Below are positions 17,131 through 26,483 of a stretch of DNA of 64,000 nucleotides, one piece after another. Each line of letters starts with the position of its first letter. The stretch's first letter is position 1. The position numbers were made by a program, and so were the translations under genes. The notes beneath the pieces were generated by a model that saw only the letters and a list, made by a program, of their open reading frames with translations, searched no databases and had not been told where the DNA came from. This stretch comes from a bacterium (GTDB taxonomy: Bacteria; Zhuqueibacterota; Zhuqueibacteria; Residuimicrobiales; Residuimicrobiaceae), in the NCBI GenBank assembly GCA_029565685.1, contig JAKQNR010000006.1:124001-188000 (forward strand). Direction: 5' to 3'.

Positions 17131-18808
17131 CTGCAGCTCTATTCCATTTTTCTTTCAGCAGGGAGGCCAAGTCCTCACTGCCGAGGATTCCCTCTTTTTC
17201 CATTTGGGTGAAATTGGCCGTTTCATAAAGCACCAGACCATCCAGGGCCGGATTGCGTTTGACCATCTCGATCTCAGCAGCGGTGAAACGATGGGGGCCG
17301 GCAAAGCCAAGCTCTTTCATATTGCACTGAAAGTAAAACGGTTTGCCACTGGCTTGCGTGACGCTGCTAAAAGTTTCCAAAACCTGGCGCAAATTCCATG
17401 GCCGCAGAGTCCAGGCGCCGCGGAATTCCAGGTCGTCGGCGATCTCTTGCACCCAGGTTTGCCATTGCCAGTCGAAATTCAGCGGTATATAGCTCAATTG
17501 TTCGCCGCGATCATCGGGCATCAGCATTTGCGAATACAGATGGATGGTTATCGATTTCCCATAGCTTTTAACCAGATCCCTGGCCTGGCGCAGAAAAAGA
17601 GTGTACGCGTCGCCGTTGATGCGCCGGACGGTTGGATAGTCGGTTCGGCCGCCGGCCGCTTGTAGGACCGGCGCATTGAAGCCGTACTCCCAGGCCTCGG
17701 GTGAGCGGCTGTGATTGGCGGTTCGAATGTTGACGCCGTCCACACCGCGATCCAGACAGAAACGAAGCATGTCCAGCCAATAACGGCGCACCTCCGGGTA
17801 GATGGGGTGAAGGTTGCCGGTCAAATACTCCGGCTTCCCGCAGGCCACGGCAACATATCCCACTTTGTCGAGAACATGCACTTCTGTCACTTTTTGCCGT
17901 TCCTCGAACGCGTAGAAATCCCGGTAAAGACCCGCGCCGCCGTCCTCCTGCAGGATTTTTTTTACTTCCGGCGATTGAAAGTACGGGAGGATGGTATCCC
18001 AGATCTCTGGATATTGATCCCGCATGCTTGTAAAGCCAGTTCGTCCCGAACTCAAGATAATCGGAATTTCAGCGTGCTGGTCGTTGATCAGTTCGACCAA
18101 TTTCCCACGTTCATTGGCAAAGTCTCCGTCTCCATCGGCCAGAGAACAACGTATGAGGAGGTACGGATGCTTGGCGTTCAGCCGCAGATCTTCCAAATGA
18201 AAAACACGGCAGAACCTGCTTTTGGGAAAACCGCTGCGCCACTCGACGGTTTCACGGAACGAGATCGGGCCGTCATAGCGTTGAAAATTGTTGTTCTTAT
18301 CGCTGGTCCACAGGGAGAGATGTTCCGGTTTGAGGCGCGTGGGTTTGTCGTCCTGTTTTACCAGTCGAATGGACGCTACGGGGCCGACGGCACGGAAAGT
18401 GCCGGGCCGGCGCTGCAGGCACCACTGCGGCCGTTCGGCAACCAGAGCACGCACCACCGGATGGATGCCGCGCATATCCTTGACGAAGCGGACGCCTTTG
18501 GGCGTGGGTGAGGAAAGCGGCAACGCATTGCCGCTGCCGCCGCCTTCAAAGGGCTTCAGCACTGCGAAAAATTCAAGTCCGTGAGCGTGCGCCGACGCCA
18601 CCGCTTCACGAATCAGGTCAAATCCGTCGGGGATGGGATCATAAAACGTGTATACGGGATTGAACATCCATTGATGGCGGTCGACGCCGATGGCGCGGAG
18701 ATAATGATGCAGGCTGTCAAGATGCTTTCTGCTGAACAACTGGCTGCGACCGAGGATATTGTCGAAATAATCCGTCGTCGCCAGCAGCATTTTATTTTTT
18801 TTCATCAT
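17123..18808 (-). CDS. TIM-barrel enzyme without signal peptide, glycoside-hydrolase-like (paralogue A)
   Basis: 561 residues from the ATG at 18808, which overlaps the previous stop in TGATG (a GTG at 18811 is an alternative). There is no signal peptide: the product begins directly at the barrel (KMLLATTDYFDNILGRSQLF), so it should be cytoplasmic unless exported otherwise. It matches the Tat-exported neighbour over the whole length by eye, with invariant blocks HGLEFFAVLKPFEGGG, KDMRGIHPVVRALVAERPQ, GVDGVNIRTANHSRSPEAW, KSITIHLYSQMLMPDD and DGLVLYETANF. The differences are concentrated in the inserted beta domain and the C-terminal 20 residues. Function inferred as a carbohydrate-active enzyme acting on an imported product. 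Confidence 0.78.
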   Translation of the reverse strand: MMKKNKMLLATTDYFDNILGRSQLFSRKHLDSLHHYLRAIGVDRHQWMFNPVYTFYDPIPDGFDLIREAVASAHAHGLEFFAVLKPFEGGGSGNALPLSSPTPKGVRFVKDMRGIHPVVRALVAERPQWCLQRRPGTFRAVGPVASIRLVKQDDKPTRLKPEHLSLWTSDKNNNFQRYDGPISFRETVEWRSGFPKSRFCRVFHLEDLRLNAKHPYLLIRCSLADGDGDFANERGKLVELINDQHAEIPIILSSGRTGFTSMRDQYPEIWDTILPYFQSPEVKKILQEDGGAGLYRDFYAFEERQKVTEVHVLDKVGYVAVACGKPEYLTGNLHPIYPEVRRYWLDMLRFCLDRGVDGVNIRTANHSRSPEAWEYGFNAPVLQAAGGRTDYPTVRRINGDAYTLFLRQARDLVKSYGKSITIHLYSQMLMPDDRGEQLSYIPLNFDWQWQTWVQEIADDLEFRGAWTLRPWNLRQVLETFSSVTQASGKPFYFQCNMKELGFAGPHRFTAAEIEMVKRNPALDGLVLYETANFTQMEKEGILGSEDLASLLKEKWNRAADE

Positions 18809-19554
18809 CACTTAAACAGCTGAATGCCCAGGGTGACGACGAACATGGAGATGGAACGTTCTTCCCCTAAAATGGCGACGTCTCTGCTCACGATCTCGGG
18901 AAAAATCGTTTCTGATATTTTTTTTCTGCCCTCATAGCGCGGATGGCGCAAATCCAGATAGCGAAAACCAAGATTATAGCGCTGATTATAGAGAACGCCG
19001 ATGCCCCATTCGAAACCAAAATCCCGTGCAAAATCGAAACGAGCGTCTTCGACGATCAAGCCGTCAACGCTCGCTTGCCGGGAAGCCATTTTGGAAAAAT
19101 TGATGCCGGCCTGCAAAAGGCTGTACAAGGTGAATTCGGCGGTAAACTGGTAATCATAGCGAAAGCCGGTCATCACCGGCAGGTTCACCCACTGCCCGTA
19201 GTCAAGCGTCAACGCGAGGGAATCACCTAATTCTTTGCGAAAATCAGCCTGCAGCGCCTCTGTTTTGGAACCGTTGCACAGCCCCTTGACGCTGAACAGC
19301 CACTGTAAGCCGCGAAATCCGACCGGCGAGACCAATTCAGCGCCCAGACCGAATCCGGTGGCCGCCAGGCCTATTTGGCGGCCGATGGAAAAACCGGATC
19401 GCCTCGTCATTTGGCTGTCGTCGGCCAGATCCCTGCCGTAATCCCCGGTGGGCAGGGCGCCCATGCCGTACAGATGCACGGCCAGCTCGCTGCCCTGACC
19501 GACTGCGCAGCGAGTGATGAACCCAAGCATGATAAGCAGCCGATAACGCTTCAT
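18808..19554 (-). CDS. Predicted outer-membrane beta-barrel protein
   Basis: 248 residues from the ATG at 19554, chosen for its Shine-Dalgarno (GGAAAGGAA) and because it begins directly with a signal peptide (MKRYRLLIMLGFITRCAVGQ). The mature part alternates aromatic and polar residues in short strands (GFRYDYQFTAEFTLYSLLQAG, LGFRYLDLRH) and ends in a strand (SMFVVTLGIQLFK), typical of an 8-12-strand outer-membrane barrel. It belongs to no family I can name. Its stop overlaps the start of TIM-barrel paralogue A, which ties it to the enzyme genes. It may be a small porin or a surface assembly factor for the locus. Confidence 0.7.
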   Translation of the reverse strand: MKRYRLLIMLGFITRCAVGQGSELAVHLYGMGALPTGDYGRDLADDSQMTRRSGFSIGRQIGLAATGFGLGAELVSPVGFRGLQWLFSVKGLCNGSKTEALQADFRKELGDSLALTLDYGQWVNLPVMTGFRYDYQFTAEFTLYSLLQAGINFSKMASRQASVDGLIVEDARFDFARDFGFEWGIGVLYNQRYNLGFRYLDLRHPRYEGRKKISETIFPEIVSRDVAILGEERSISMFVVTLGIQLFK

Positions 19555-19629
19555 GCTGTTTTTCCTTTCCTGCATCAATAATCGCTTTCAGACATTACCC
19601 TCGACAAAGCCGAAGAAAACTGCGCCAAA

Positions 19630-19670
19630 GACTCCAGAGTGGCCGCAATGCATGCGGCCACCCCAGAGTC
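19630..19670. repeat. Large inverted repeat between the beta-helix and barrel genes
   Basis: GACTC...GTGGCCGC-aatgcat-GCGGCCAC...GAGTC: an 8-bp perfect inner stem and a 5-bp outer stem separated by short bulges (about 40 nt). It lies in the 151-nt gap inside the locus. With no T-tract it is more likely an mRNA stability or attenuation element than a terminator. Confidence 0.5.
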
Positions 19671-19705
19671 TGAGTGTTACATGTCTCCGAACTCCAACCT
19701 TTTGC

Positions 19706-21361
19706 TTATTTCATCATCACCATTTTTATGGTCTGTACCTGTCCCTCCGCCTGGAGACGGCAGATATACAGACCGCTGCTCGCCTGCTGTCCGGCGTCGT
19801 TCAAACCGTTCCAAGCCACTTGATAGGCGCCCGCGGCTTGCCGTTTTCGGTCGATCAAGGTCGTTACCCGCTGACCCAGAGCATTGTAGATGGCCAAATG
19901 GACCGTTGCGGCGGCCTGCAGTTGATAAGATATGGTCGTGCACGGATTGAACGGATTCGGATAATTCTGCTGAAGCGCAAAGATCGCGGGGGCATGCACC
20001 GCATGGGATTCGGTCACACCGGTCGTGAGCCAGGCCTGCCATTGGGCCTTTTTATCCGGAAACCAGTTTAGATCGCCGGCAGGAAATCCGCCTTCGGCAT
20101 GCGTGTAGGCGGCGGCCGTCGATGGATAATCAAAATCGAACTCATCCGGCGCTGGTCCCATGCTGGCCGGATTATCCGCCAAAGCGGCCATGCCGTTTCG
20201 ATCCGCGCGTGGATCGGGATTGCCTTCGTTGCTAAAGTTGGTGATGATGCGATGGCGGGCATACGCGGCGATCACAGACGGATCCGGCGGATCGGACAAC
20301 GCCGGATATTCGACGATGTTGTTCTCGGCCGTCATGTTGGGAAACCGATCGATGAAGGCCTGGGTTCTCAGGTTGAACAGCACCGAAGTCCTCCGGTTGG
20401 CAACGCTGTTCAGCATGGCGGTTATCTCTGGGGAATAGCCCCAAACGTTATGAGCGATGCGGATCACGCGGTCCGTCTCCGCCGCCACCGTCGATTTGAG
20501 GGAGTCGATGGTAACACATTCATCTCTAGTGCTGTCTGCGTTGACAAGCGTCGAGTCATAGCCACTTCCCTCAAAGTCGCAATCCATGAAAAGATTGTTG
20601 GTGATGACCCCATGGACCATTTTTTCGGTTCTGAGACGGCCGCCGGTCTCATAAAAGGTGTTATGATCAAAGATCAGGTTATGGATGATGCCGCTGCCTT
20701 CCAATGGATAATGGCTGCAGAGATACAGAGTGCAGTTTTGGATGAAAATCGAGTCCTGCGTGTTACTGCGAGTATCGATCATCCGTCCATTGCTGGGATT
20801 GGCCAGCAGTATGGAATTGCGGAGAATCGAATTGGTGAGCAAAAGTTTCTGGCCTTCTGCGTTCATGCGAATGATGGTTTGGGCGTCATGATCCAGAAAA
20901 CAATCGTCGATGATGATGCGCGCTTTCTTGCCGTCGCAACGGAACATATTTTTGCCGGCTTGATTGCCGAGGTTGTCGATGCCGGACACGTACAATCCCC
21001 TCACTTCTATGTCGCCGCCGGGTTGGAAGGCGTTGCCGGCGGATCCGGATTCAGTCACAGCTGGGATGATCATCGGCTTGGGGCCCTCGCCTTTGGCCGC
21101 TACAACGCGGAGCGGTGCGGCCTTAATGCCTTTGAGGATGCCGTTCAGCAGATAGTAGCCGCCGCGTTCCAGTCGGTACACCCGGTTCAGATTTTTCGGC
21201 CCGCCTGTGGCCGAGGTGTCGGCCTGAATCGCCCGATTGAGCGTTTCGTACCCTTGCGGCACATCCAGGGTATCGGGTTCCTGGCTGAATACGTTCACCG
21301 CAGTCAACGACAAAAGGAACCATCCCGTCAACACCATGGCGGTAACAACTTTTTGTCTCAT
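19706..21361 (-). CDS. Secreted right-handed beta-helix protein with FlgD-like C-terminal domain
   Basis: 551 residues. It has a signal peptide (VVTAMVLTGWFLLSLTAVNVFSQ) and a central region of short repeated turns rich in N, D, I and G (IEVRGLYVSGI, ARIIIDDCFLDHDAQTIIRMN, LLLTNSILRNSILLANPSN, SIFIQNCTLYLCSHY, IHNLIFDHNTFYETGG, GVITNNLFMDCDF), as in pectate-lyase-like or PbH1 parallel beta-helices. The C-terminal 85 residues (QNYPNPFNPCTTISYQL to MVMMK) are the FlgD-like domain. Such folds bind or cleave polysaccharides, often polyuronates; no definite lyase motif is seen. AAGGAG precedes the ATG. It starts 31 nt after the TonB receptor stop. Confidence 0.85.
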   Translation of the reverse strand: MRQKVVTAMVLTGWFLLSLTAVNVFSQEPDTLDVPQGYETLNRAIQADTSATGGPKNLNRVYRLERGGYYLLNGILKGIKAAPLRVVAAKGEGPKPMIIPAVTESGSAGNAFQPGGDIEVRGLYVSGIDNLGNQAGKNMFRCDGKKARIIIDDCFLDHDAQTIIRMNAEGQKLLLTNSILRNSILLANPSNGRMIDTRSNTQDSIFIQNCTLYLCSHYPLEGSGIIHNLIFDHNTFYETGGRLRTEKMVHGVITNNLFMDCDFEGSGYDSTLVNADSTRDECVTIDSLKSTVAAETDRVIRIAHNVWGYSPEITAMLNSVANRRTSVLFNLRTQAFIDRFPNMTAENNIVEYPALSDPPDPSVIAAYARHRIITNFSNEGNPDPRADRNGMAALADNPASMGPAPDEFDFDYPSTAAAYTHAEGGFPAGDLNWFPDKKAQWQAWLTTGVTESHAVHAPAIFALQQNYPNPFNPCTTISYQLQAAATVHLAIYNALGQRVTTLIDRKRQAAGAYQVAWNGLNDAGQQASSGLYICRLQAEGQVQTIKMVMMK

Positions 21362-21392
21362 TGCACGTCTCCTTTAATTTGATAAAGTGGCA

Positions 21393-24300
21393 TTAGAAGG
21401 CATAGCCAATCCCGAAATCGGTGGTCCAACCATAGTACTCCTGATGGGTGAGAAAGCGCGTAGCCTGCTGAAATGATTCATCCGGCTCATTGGCGATATT
21501 GTTCCAGTTGAAAAAGAGTTTGAGATGCTTGCTCAAGCGATAGTTAGCCGAGAGATCCCAACGCAGCAAATCAGCGGTGAATCCGTCCAGCTCCGGCCGC
21601 TCACCCACCTGGGAGAGCGTTCTCCCTTGATGCAGCATGGATACTCTGGCGGATAACGGCCCTTTGTCATAGCCGATGGAAACGTTCATAATGTCATTGG
21701 CCTGATCCGGCATTCTACCGACGCGAAAGCTGTCGACCACCGTAGTCTTGACAAACGGGAATACATTGATCTTTTGCTGCCGCACGAAAGAACGGGGAAA
21801 CTTGGTTTCAGACCACAGATGGGTGAAATTAATATTCAATACCAGACCGTTCAACGGGTTGGGCAACCAGTCGAACCGAGTCTGCCATTCCGCCTCCCAT
21901 CCTTTGACCTTGGTCAGATTGGGATTGTTTTCCGGCTGAATCAGGGTTAAACCCTGCAGATCGGATGTGTAACCTTCTTTTTGGGCGTTGAGAATCTTGT
22001 GACCGGTTCGCATAAAAATCAGATCAGATATTTGTTTGTAAAAACCACCACAGGTGAGCAACCCCAGCTTGTTGCCGTAAAAAGATAAAAACAGATCATA
22101 GTTGTTGGAGATCTGTGGTTTCAGGTCCGGCCTGCCGAATTCGACCGTCTGTGCCGAACCGTCCACCGCCTTCAACGGCATAAGATAATCCAGTCTGGGC
22201 CGGGAAAGCGTTTTGGTGTAGGCCAATCGCAGATCGAACCAGTTCGTGGGTCTGATGCGGACATGCATCATCGGAAACCAACGGCCGTAGGCGCTGGTGG
22301 CCGTGGTGTCGTAAACAACCGGATCGTCCAGTCCGGGTTCTGTTTCCGAATCGGCGATCCAGCCTTTGCGACCGGTCATATCCGTGTGCGTGTGTTCATA
22401 GCGCACACCGGGCAAAATCATCAAAAGCCGACCCAGGTTCCATTCGGACATGACATAGCCGGCGGCGACGGCCTCGGTGGTTTCATAATCGTCCAAATCC
22501 TCGATCGACGAGCCTATCAGCAGGGAGTCGAGCACATAGACTTGCATCAGATGGTTTAACTCGTCGGCATCCAGCCTGTACCCAAAGTCATACCGCCCGT
22601 CTAGAAAATCTGTCGCCGTGAATGCGGCGTCCAAGTAATTGGCTACGGACGGGAATCCTCCGGTGACGGTTTGATACTCAAACCCCTCTGTGCCGAATTG
22701 CGTATGATGCCGGACGAATTGCGGCAGCGGGGAATTCAGGAATCTGCGCAGATGGTTTTTATCCCTTTCCTTGCGCTTGTCCGCGTACTTGCCGCCCATC
22801 TTTAGGTTGCCTGCCATTTTCTTCGACAGCGTGATCGGCAGTTCCAGATTGAGTTGCGAGGTATAGTCTCTTTCGAAGGAACGATCGGTGGTGAACGAGG
22901 CCGTCTGCGATCCCATGTCCGTATAACGATTAAAAGCCGCGTTTACAAGTGCGTCTGGACCGAAGTTTTCGGCGGGAATCAAACTTTGATCAAAGGCGCT
23001 GCGCTCACGGAATCGAAAATAACTGTTGTAGGGAGATCGCGTCAGCGAAGAAGATCGGCTCAATCGCCAGTCCAATTTGGCAGAATGGAAATGATGTTCT
23101 CCGGAAAACGAATTGGTCAGCACATCGATCTGACTGATACGATTTCGCAAACCCAGGTCCCGCCAGTTGCTGCTGAGCTGGAAGCTGTTCCAGTTGATGA
23201 GTTCATTCCGGTCCAGACGGCTCATGAAATTGCTGAGCATCAATTTGCCGGCCGGCAGCCGATAATCGATCACGACGCTGAACCCGGAGCGTTCGCGTAT
23301 TTCATCGATATAGTCCAGTTCCGTTTGGGAGACGGATATCGGCGCCAGGTCCTCGCCCTCTCTTTTTTCACGGGTGACGTAATATCCGGCGGACAATTGG
23401 TCCGAACCCCTCTGCGCCTTTTCGCGACCGCCGGTGATCATAATGCCTAGGCGGTTCTGCCAGAACCGATTGCTCAACATCAGGCTGCCTTTGAATTGTC
23501 CGGTCTCGTTGCGCTGATCGTTATAGCCCTGTTGAAAACGGAGATTATAGCGAAATCCCTCCGGGGCATCCGCGATTTGAAAGTTGACCACACCGCCAAA
23601 CGCGTCCGCATCCTGATCGGGCGTCAAAGCCTTGGTCAATTCGATCCCCTTGAGCATCTCCGGTGAAATCATGTTCAGATCCACGCTGCGGTCGCCCAGG
23701 TCGGTGGCCGGAATCTTGTCGCCGTTGATGGTGATGGCGTTATAGGTGGGCGACAATCCGCGGATCACCACCCGGTTGCCTTCTCCGCCGCTGCGCTGAA
23801 TGGAAACGCCCGACAGACGGCCGATGGATTCCGCCGCGTTGGCGTCCGGCAGCTCCATAATGCGCTCCGAAGCCACCACGTTCTTGATGGTGTTGGAGCG
23901 CAATTGTTTGTTGATGGCCGCCACCTGCCCTTCCGCCTGCGCTGTAATCACCATCGTCCCACCCCGCACGACGTCGAAATCAAGCGACAGGTCCAGCTTT
24001 TTCGCCTCGCCGGGTCTGATCTGTATGGATACCTCTTTCCGTTTATAGCCGATAAACGAAATCTTCAACATGTAGGAACCGGCAGGGATTTGCTTGATTA
24101 AATAAAGGCCGTTCAGATCGGAAACGCCGCCGATGGCGGTGCCGTTCAAATAGATGTTGGCGCCCGGCAAGGGCTCGCCGGATTGGGAATCTCTCACCGT
24201 GCCGCTGAGGCTGCCTTTATCGTCCACCGGCTTGGCCGGCGCCGGTTCGGCTTGCGGCACGATGGCTAACTGACCTTCTTGGGTGATTTTCAACACCGTG

Positions 24301-24605
24301 CCGGTGCGATTCAGAACCGTCAGCAGCGCTTCCATAGCGTAAACATTGTCCTCATGCAAAGAGACCTCCGCATCCAAAGGCATCTGAGAAGGACTGTAAT
24401 TCAATTTGACATGACTCTTGGCCGAGATGGCGGCTAGGGCGACCTCGAAAGGCGCCCGGTCCAAATGAATCGAAATTTTATTCAACAACGACAGCGGAAT
24501 CACCCTGCCATACATCTCGGCTTGACTCAGATCAATCAGTCTTTCCTGCGAATACAAAACCGTGGAGGTTATCAGCAGGGTCCAAAACAGGATCGTTCGC
24601 TTCAT
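21393..24605 (-). CDS. TonB-dependent receptor with STN and carboxypeptidase-regulatory domains (SusC/FecA-like)
   Basis: 1070 residues from the ATG at 24605 (signal MKRTILFWTLLITSTVLYS; SD AGAGGAAG). Domain order: STN secretin/TonB short N-terminal domain (about 40-105, ISIHLDRAPFEVALAAISAK), carboxypeptidase-D regulatory-like domain (about 130-215, GSLSGTVRDSQSGEPLPGAN), plug (about 235-345, VVIRGLSPTYNAITINGDK), then a long beta-barrel ending in GWTTDFGIGYAF with terminal Phe, as expected for outer-membrane insertion. The STN domain is the part that signals to FecR in transcription-coupled receptors, and a FecR gene lies immediately upstream, so ligand uptake and locus expression are probably linked. 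No SusD-like gene follows. Ligand unknown; the context suggests an oligosaccharide. Confidence 0.93.
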   Translation of the reverse strand: MKRTILFWTLLITSTVLYSQERLIDLSQAEMYGRVIPLSLLNKISIHLDRAPFEVALAAISAKSHVKLNYSPSQMPLDAEVSLHEDNVYAMEALLTVLNRTGTVLKITQEGQLAIVPQAEPAPAKPVDDKGSLSGTVRDSQSGEPLPGANIYLNGTAIGGVSDLNGLYLIKQIPAGSYMLKISFIGYKRKEVSIQIRPGEAKKLDLSLDFDVVRGGTMVITAQAEGQVAAINKQLRSNTIKNVVASERIMELPDANAAESIGRLSGVSIQRSGGEGNRVVIRGLSPTYNAITINGDKIPATDLGDRSVDLNMISPEMLKGIELTKALTPDQDADAFGGVVNFQIADAPEGFRYNLRFQQGYNDQRNETGQFKGSLMLSNRFWQNRLGIMITGGREKAQRGSDQLSAGYYVTREKREGEDLAPISVSQTELDYIDEIRERSGFSVVIDYRLPAGKLMLSNFMSRLDRNELINWNSFQLSSNWRDLGLRNRISQIDVLTNSFSGEHHFHSAKLDWRLSRSSSLTRSPYNSYFRFRERSAFDQSLIPAENFGPDALVNAAFNRYTDMGSQTASFTTDRSFERDYTSQLNLELPITLSKKMAGNLKMGGKYADKRKERDKNHLRRFLNSPLPQFVRHHTQFGTEGFEYQTVTGGFPSVANYLDAAFTATDFLDGRYDFGYRLDADELNHLMQVYVLDSLLIGSSIEDLDDYETTEAVAAGYVMSEWNLGRLLMILPGVRYEHTHTDMTGRKGWIADSETEPGLDDPVVYDTTATSAYGRWFPMMHVRIRPTNWFDLRLAYTKTLSRPRLDYLMPLKAVDGSAQTVEFGRPDLKPQISNNYDLFLSFYGNKLGLLTCGGFYKQISDLIFMRTGHKILNAQKEGYTSDLQGLTLIQPENNPNLTKVKGWEAEWQTRFDWLPNPLNGLVLNINFTHLWSETKFPRSFVRQQKINVFPFVKTTVVDSFRVGRMPDQANDIMNVSIGYDKGPLSARVSMLHQGRTLSQVGERPELDGFTADLLRWDLSANYRLSKHLKLFFNWNNIANEPDESFQQATRFLTHQEYYGWTTDFGIGYAF

Positions 24606-24622
24606 GCGCAACCCACTTCCTC

Positions 24623-25654
24623 TCACTTTTTTGCTCTGATCTTGATTGTCTTTCCATCCTTGGTGATCTTGGTGTCGGTGAGGATGGATATCAACTCAAG
24701 CACATCATCGATATTGGTCATTTGAATGTGAACGGTCATCCTTTGCTTAAGAACAGAGCGGTCGTCCACATCAAACTGATAGTCGTACCAGCGCTGCAAT
24801 TGGGCCATGACTTCCTCTACGCTGGCATCCTTGAAGCGTATCTCATTATACCGCCAACGAAGATGGGATTCCACATCGACCGCAACGGGCGTCGTCGGCG
24901 TCCCTTCCTCGGTCAGCGAACTGAAATAACCCTTTGGAATGACGACGGCTTTCTGCGCCGCCTCATTCGAAGAACTCAGGGCAACCCGGCCCTCGGCCAC
25001 GGTGACCGCCACAGCGGGATTTTCCTTCCAGGCGCGTACGTTGAATCGCGTGCCCAGCACGCGGATCGTCGCATGATTGGCATGGACGCAAAAGGGTTTG
25101 TGCTGATTATGCGCTACCTCAAAATAGGCCTCCCCCTGTAAAAACACCTCTCTCAAATTGTAAAACCGTTGCGGATATCTCAAGGTACTTCCGGCATCCA
25201 AAACGATATGAGTGCCGTCGGACAGGTTCAAATGGGTGCGTTGTCCATTTTCGACGGTTATGACCTGATAATCCGGTTGCGGCGCAATCAGGTGGTGGCG
25301 AAAAAACTTGAAGGACCAGGCCGCAACGCTCAAAACCAGAAAAATCGAAGCGAATTGCAAAGTGCGTCGAACCGTAACTGCACGCCAGGGCCGCGAAAAC
25401 AATTCCCCAAAGGCCAGTCCGGCAAACCTGAATCTTTTCTCCGCCGAAACTTTCTCCATGCCGTTCTTCACCCTTTGCCAGGCTATATCAATATCTTCAG
25501 TAAAAACAATATTTTCTTTCACCTGCAAAGCTTTGAGCAACTGGCATAACTGCCGATCGGTCTGAATCGATTGGTAAATCGTCTTCTTTTCCTCATCGTC
25601 GCACTCCCCGGAGAGATAGCGGACGACCAGTTTCAAACGGTCTTTTTCTTCCAT
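24623..25654 (-). CDS. fecR: FecR-family anti-sigma factor
   Basis: 343 residues. A cytoplasmic N-terminal part (1-95) that would bind the sigma factor is followed by one transmembrane helix (about 100-116, LQFASIFLVLSVAAWSF), a periplasmic FecR domain (about 120-230, VENGQRTHLNLSDGTHIVLD, RFYNLREVFLQGEAYFEVAH, VLGTRFNVRAW) and a C-terminal DUF4974/STN-like domain (about 265-335). This is the standard transmembrane signal relay between a TonB receptor STN domain and an ECF sigma factor. AGGA precedes the ATG by 6 nt. Its stop is 17 nt before the receptor ATG. The direct repeat AGGGTA, twice about 18 nt apart, lies in the 133-nt gap upstream and may be part of the sigma-dependent promoter. Confidence 0.92.
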   Translation of the reverse strand: MEEKDRLKLVVRYLSGECDDEEKKTIYQSIQTDRQLCQLLKALQVKENIVFTEDIDIAWQRVKNGMEKVSAEKRFRFAGLAFGELFSRPWRAVTVRRTLQFASIFLVLSVAAWSFKFFRHHLIAPQPDYQVITVENGQRTHLNLSDGTHIVLDAGSTLRYPQRFYNLREVFLQGEAYFEVAHNQHKPFCVHANHATIRVLGTRFNVRAWKENPAVAVTVAEGRVALSSSNEAAQKAVVIPKGYFSSLTEEGTPTTPVAVDVESHLRWRYNEIRFKDASVEEVMAQLQRWYDYQFDVDDRSVLKQRMTVHIQMTNIDDVLELISILTDTKITKDGKTIKIRAKK

Positions 25655-25787
25655 GGATTTTCCTGTAACTGTATTTTTTCAGGGTGTTCGAAGCGCCATC
25701 CCCATTCATTCAAACATCACCTGCAATGCCATTAATACCCTTAACAGGACAATTACCCTGATCCGAGCAAAAATTTTAAATAAATTA

Positions 25788-26372
25788 TTATAAAAATGAA
25801 AAAAGAAGGAGGAAGGAGTGCAGTTGTTTTTTGAGCAGTTTCAAAGCGCGACTCATTTGCGTCTCCACCGTTTTGATGGAAATGTCAAGTATTTCAGCGA
25901 TCTCGCGATACTTTAAATCATCAAAGCGGTTCATGCAGAAAATGGTGCGGCATTTGACCGGCAGGGTTTGAATCGATTTCTCAAAGGCTTGGTGGAATTC
26001 CGCACTCATCACCTGTTGTTCCGGCGAATCACCGGCTGCAGCTGAAGCGATATGATGAATGCGATAGTGCTCGCGCACGCGAAGATGCCGCGCGTATTTA
26101 AAAGCCCGGTTGCGAACGGCGGTATAGAGATACGTTTTGATATTTCGGCCGGGGTCAAGTTGTTCACGATGAGACCATACCTGAACGAAAACGTCTTGAA
26201 CGAGGTCCTCGGCGGCCTTCGGCTCGTCTAGATAGTGGCACGCAAAGGCGACCAGGGGATAAAAGAACCTACGAAACAACTTTTCAAACGCCTCCACATC
26301 GCCGTCGCGAAGCTTTTCGATCTCCATAGAAGGGAACTCAACGCCAGAAGAGCTGATAACGTTTTGAGTCAT
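25788..26372 (-). CDS. ECF-type RNA polymerase sigma factor, FecI-like
   Basis: 194 residues from the ATG at 26372, with AGGA 5 nt upstream; the frame opens at 26423, but the extra residues do not belong to the family. Region 2 (about 25-95) includes FRRFFYPLVAFACHYL, AAEDLVQDVFVQVWSHRE and IKTYLYTAVRNRAFKYAR; region 4 (about 125-180) includes LPVKCRTIFCMNRFDDLKYREIAE with ISIKTVETQMSRALKLLKKQ. There is no extra C-terminal regulatory domain. Paired with FecR, it should be held inactive until the receptor signals. A good -35/-10 promoter lies upstream. Confidence 0.93.
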   Translation of the reverse strand: MTQNVISSSGVEFPSMEIEKLRDGDVEAFEKLFRRFFYPLVAFACHYLDEPKAAEDLVQDVFVQVWSHREQLDPGRNIKTYLYTAVRNRAFKYARHLRVREHYRIHHIASAAAGDSPEQQVMSAEFHQAFEKSIQTLPVKCRTIFCMNRFDDLKYREIAEILDISIKTVETQMSRALKLLKKQLHSFLLLFSFL

Positions 26373-26483
26373 AGGATTCCTGAAAACGATCCAATCCAGC
26401 TCTGCACACCAGCGGACGATCACCCCTGTCTCCGTTTGCCGGCAGGCCGGCCGGTCATTCTGAATACGCTCCTTGGTCGCTGC

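Noticed and set aside
20099-21382. Plus-strand open frame of 427 codons
   Set aside because: It lies opposite the beta-helix/FlgD-tail gene, which has a signal peptide, ribosome binding site and recognisable domains.
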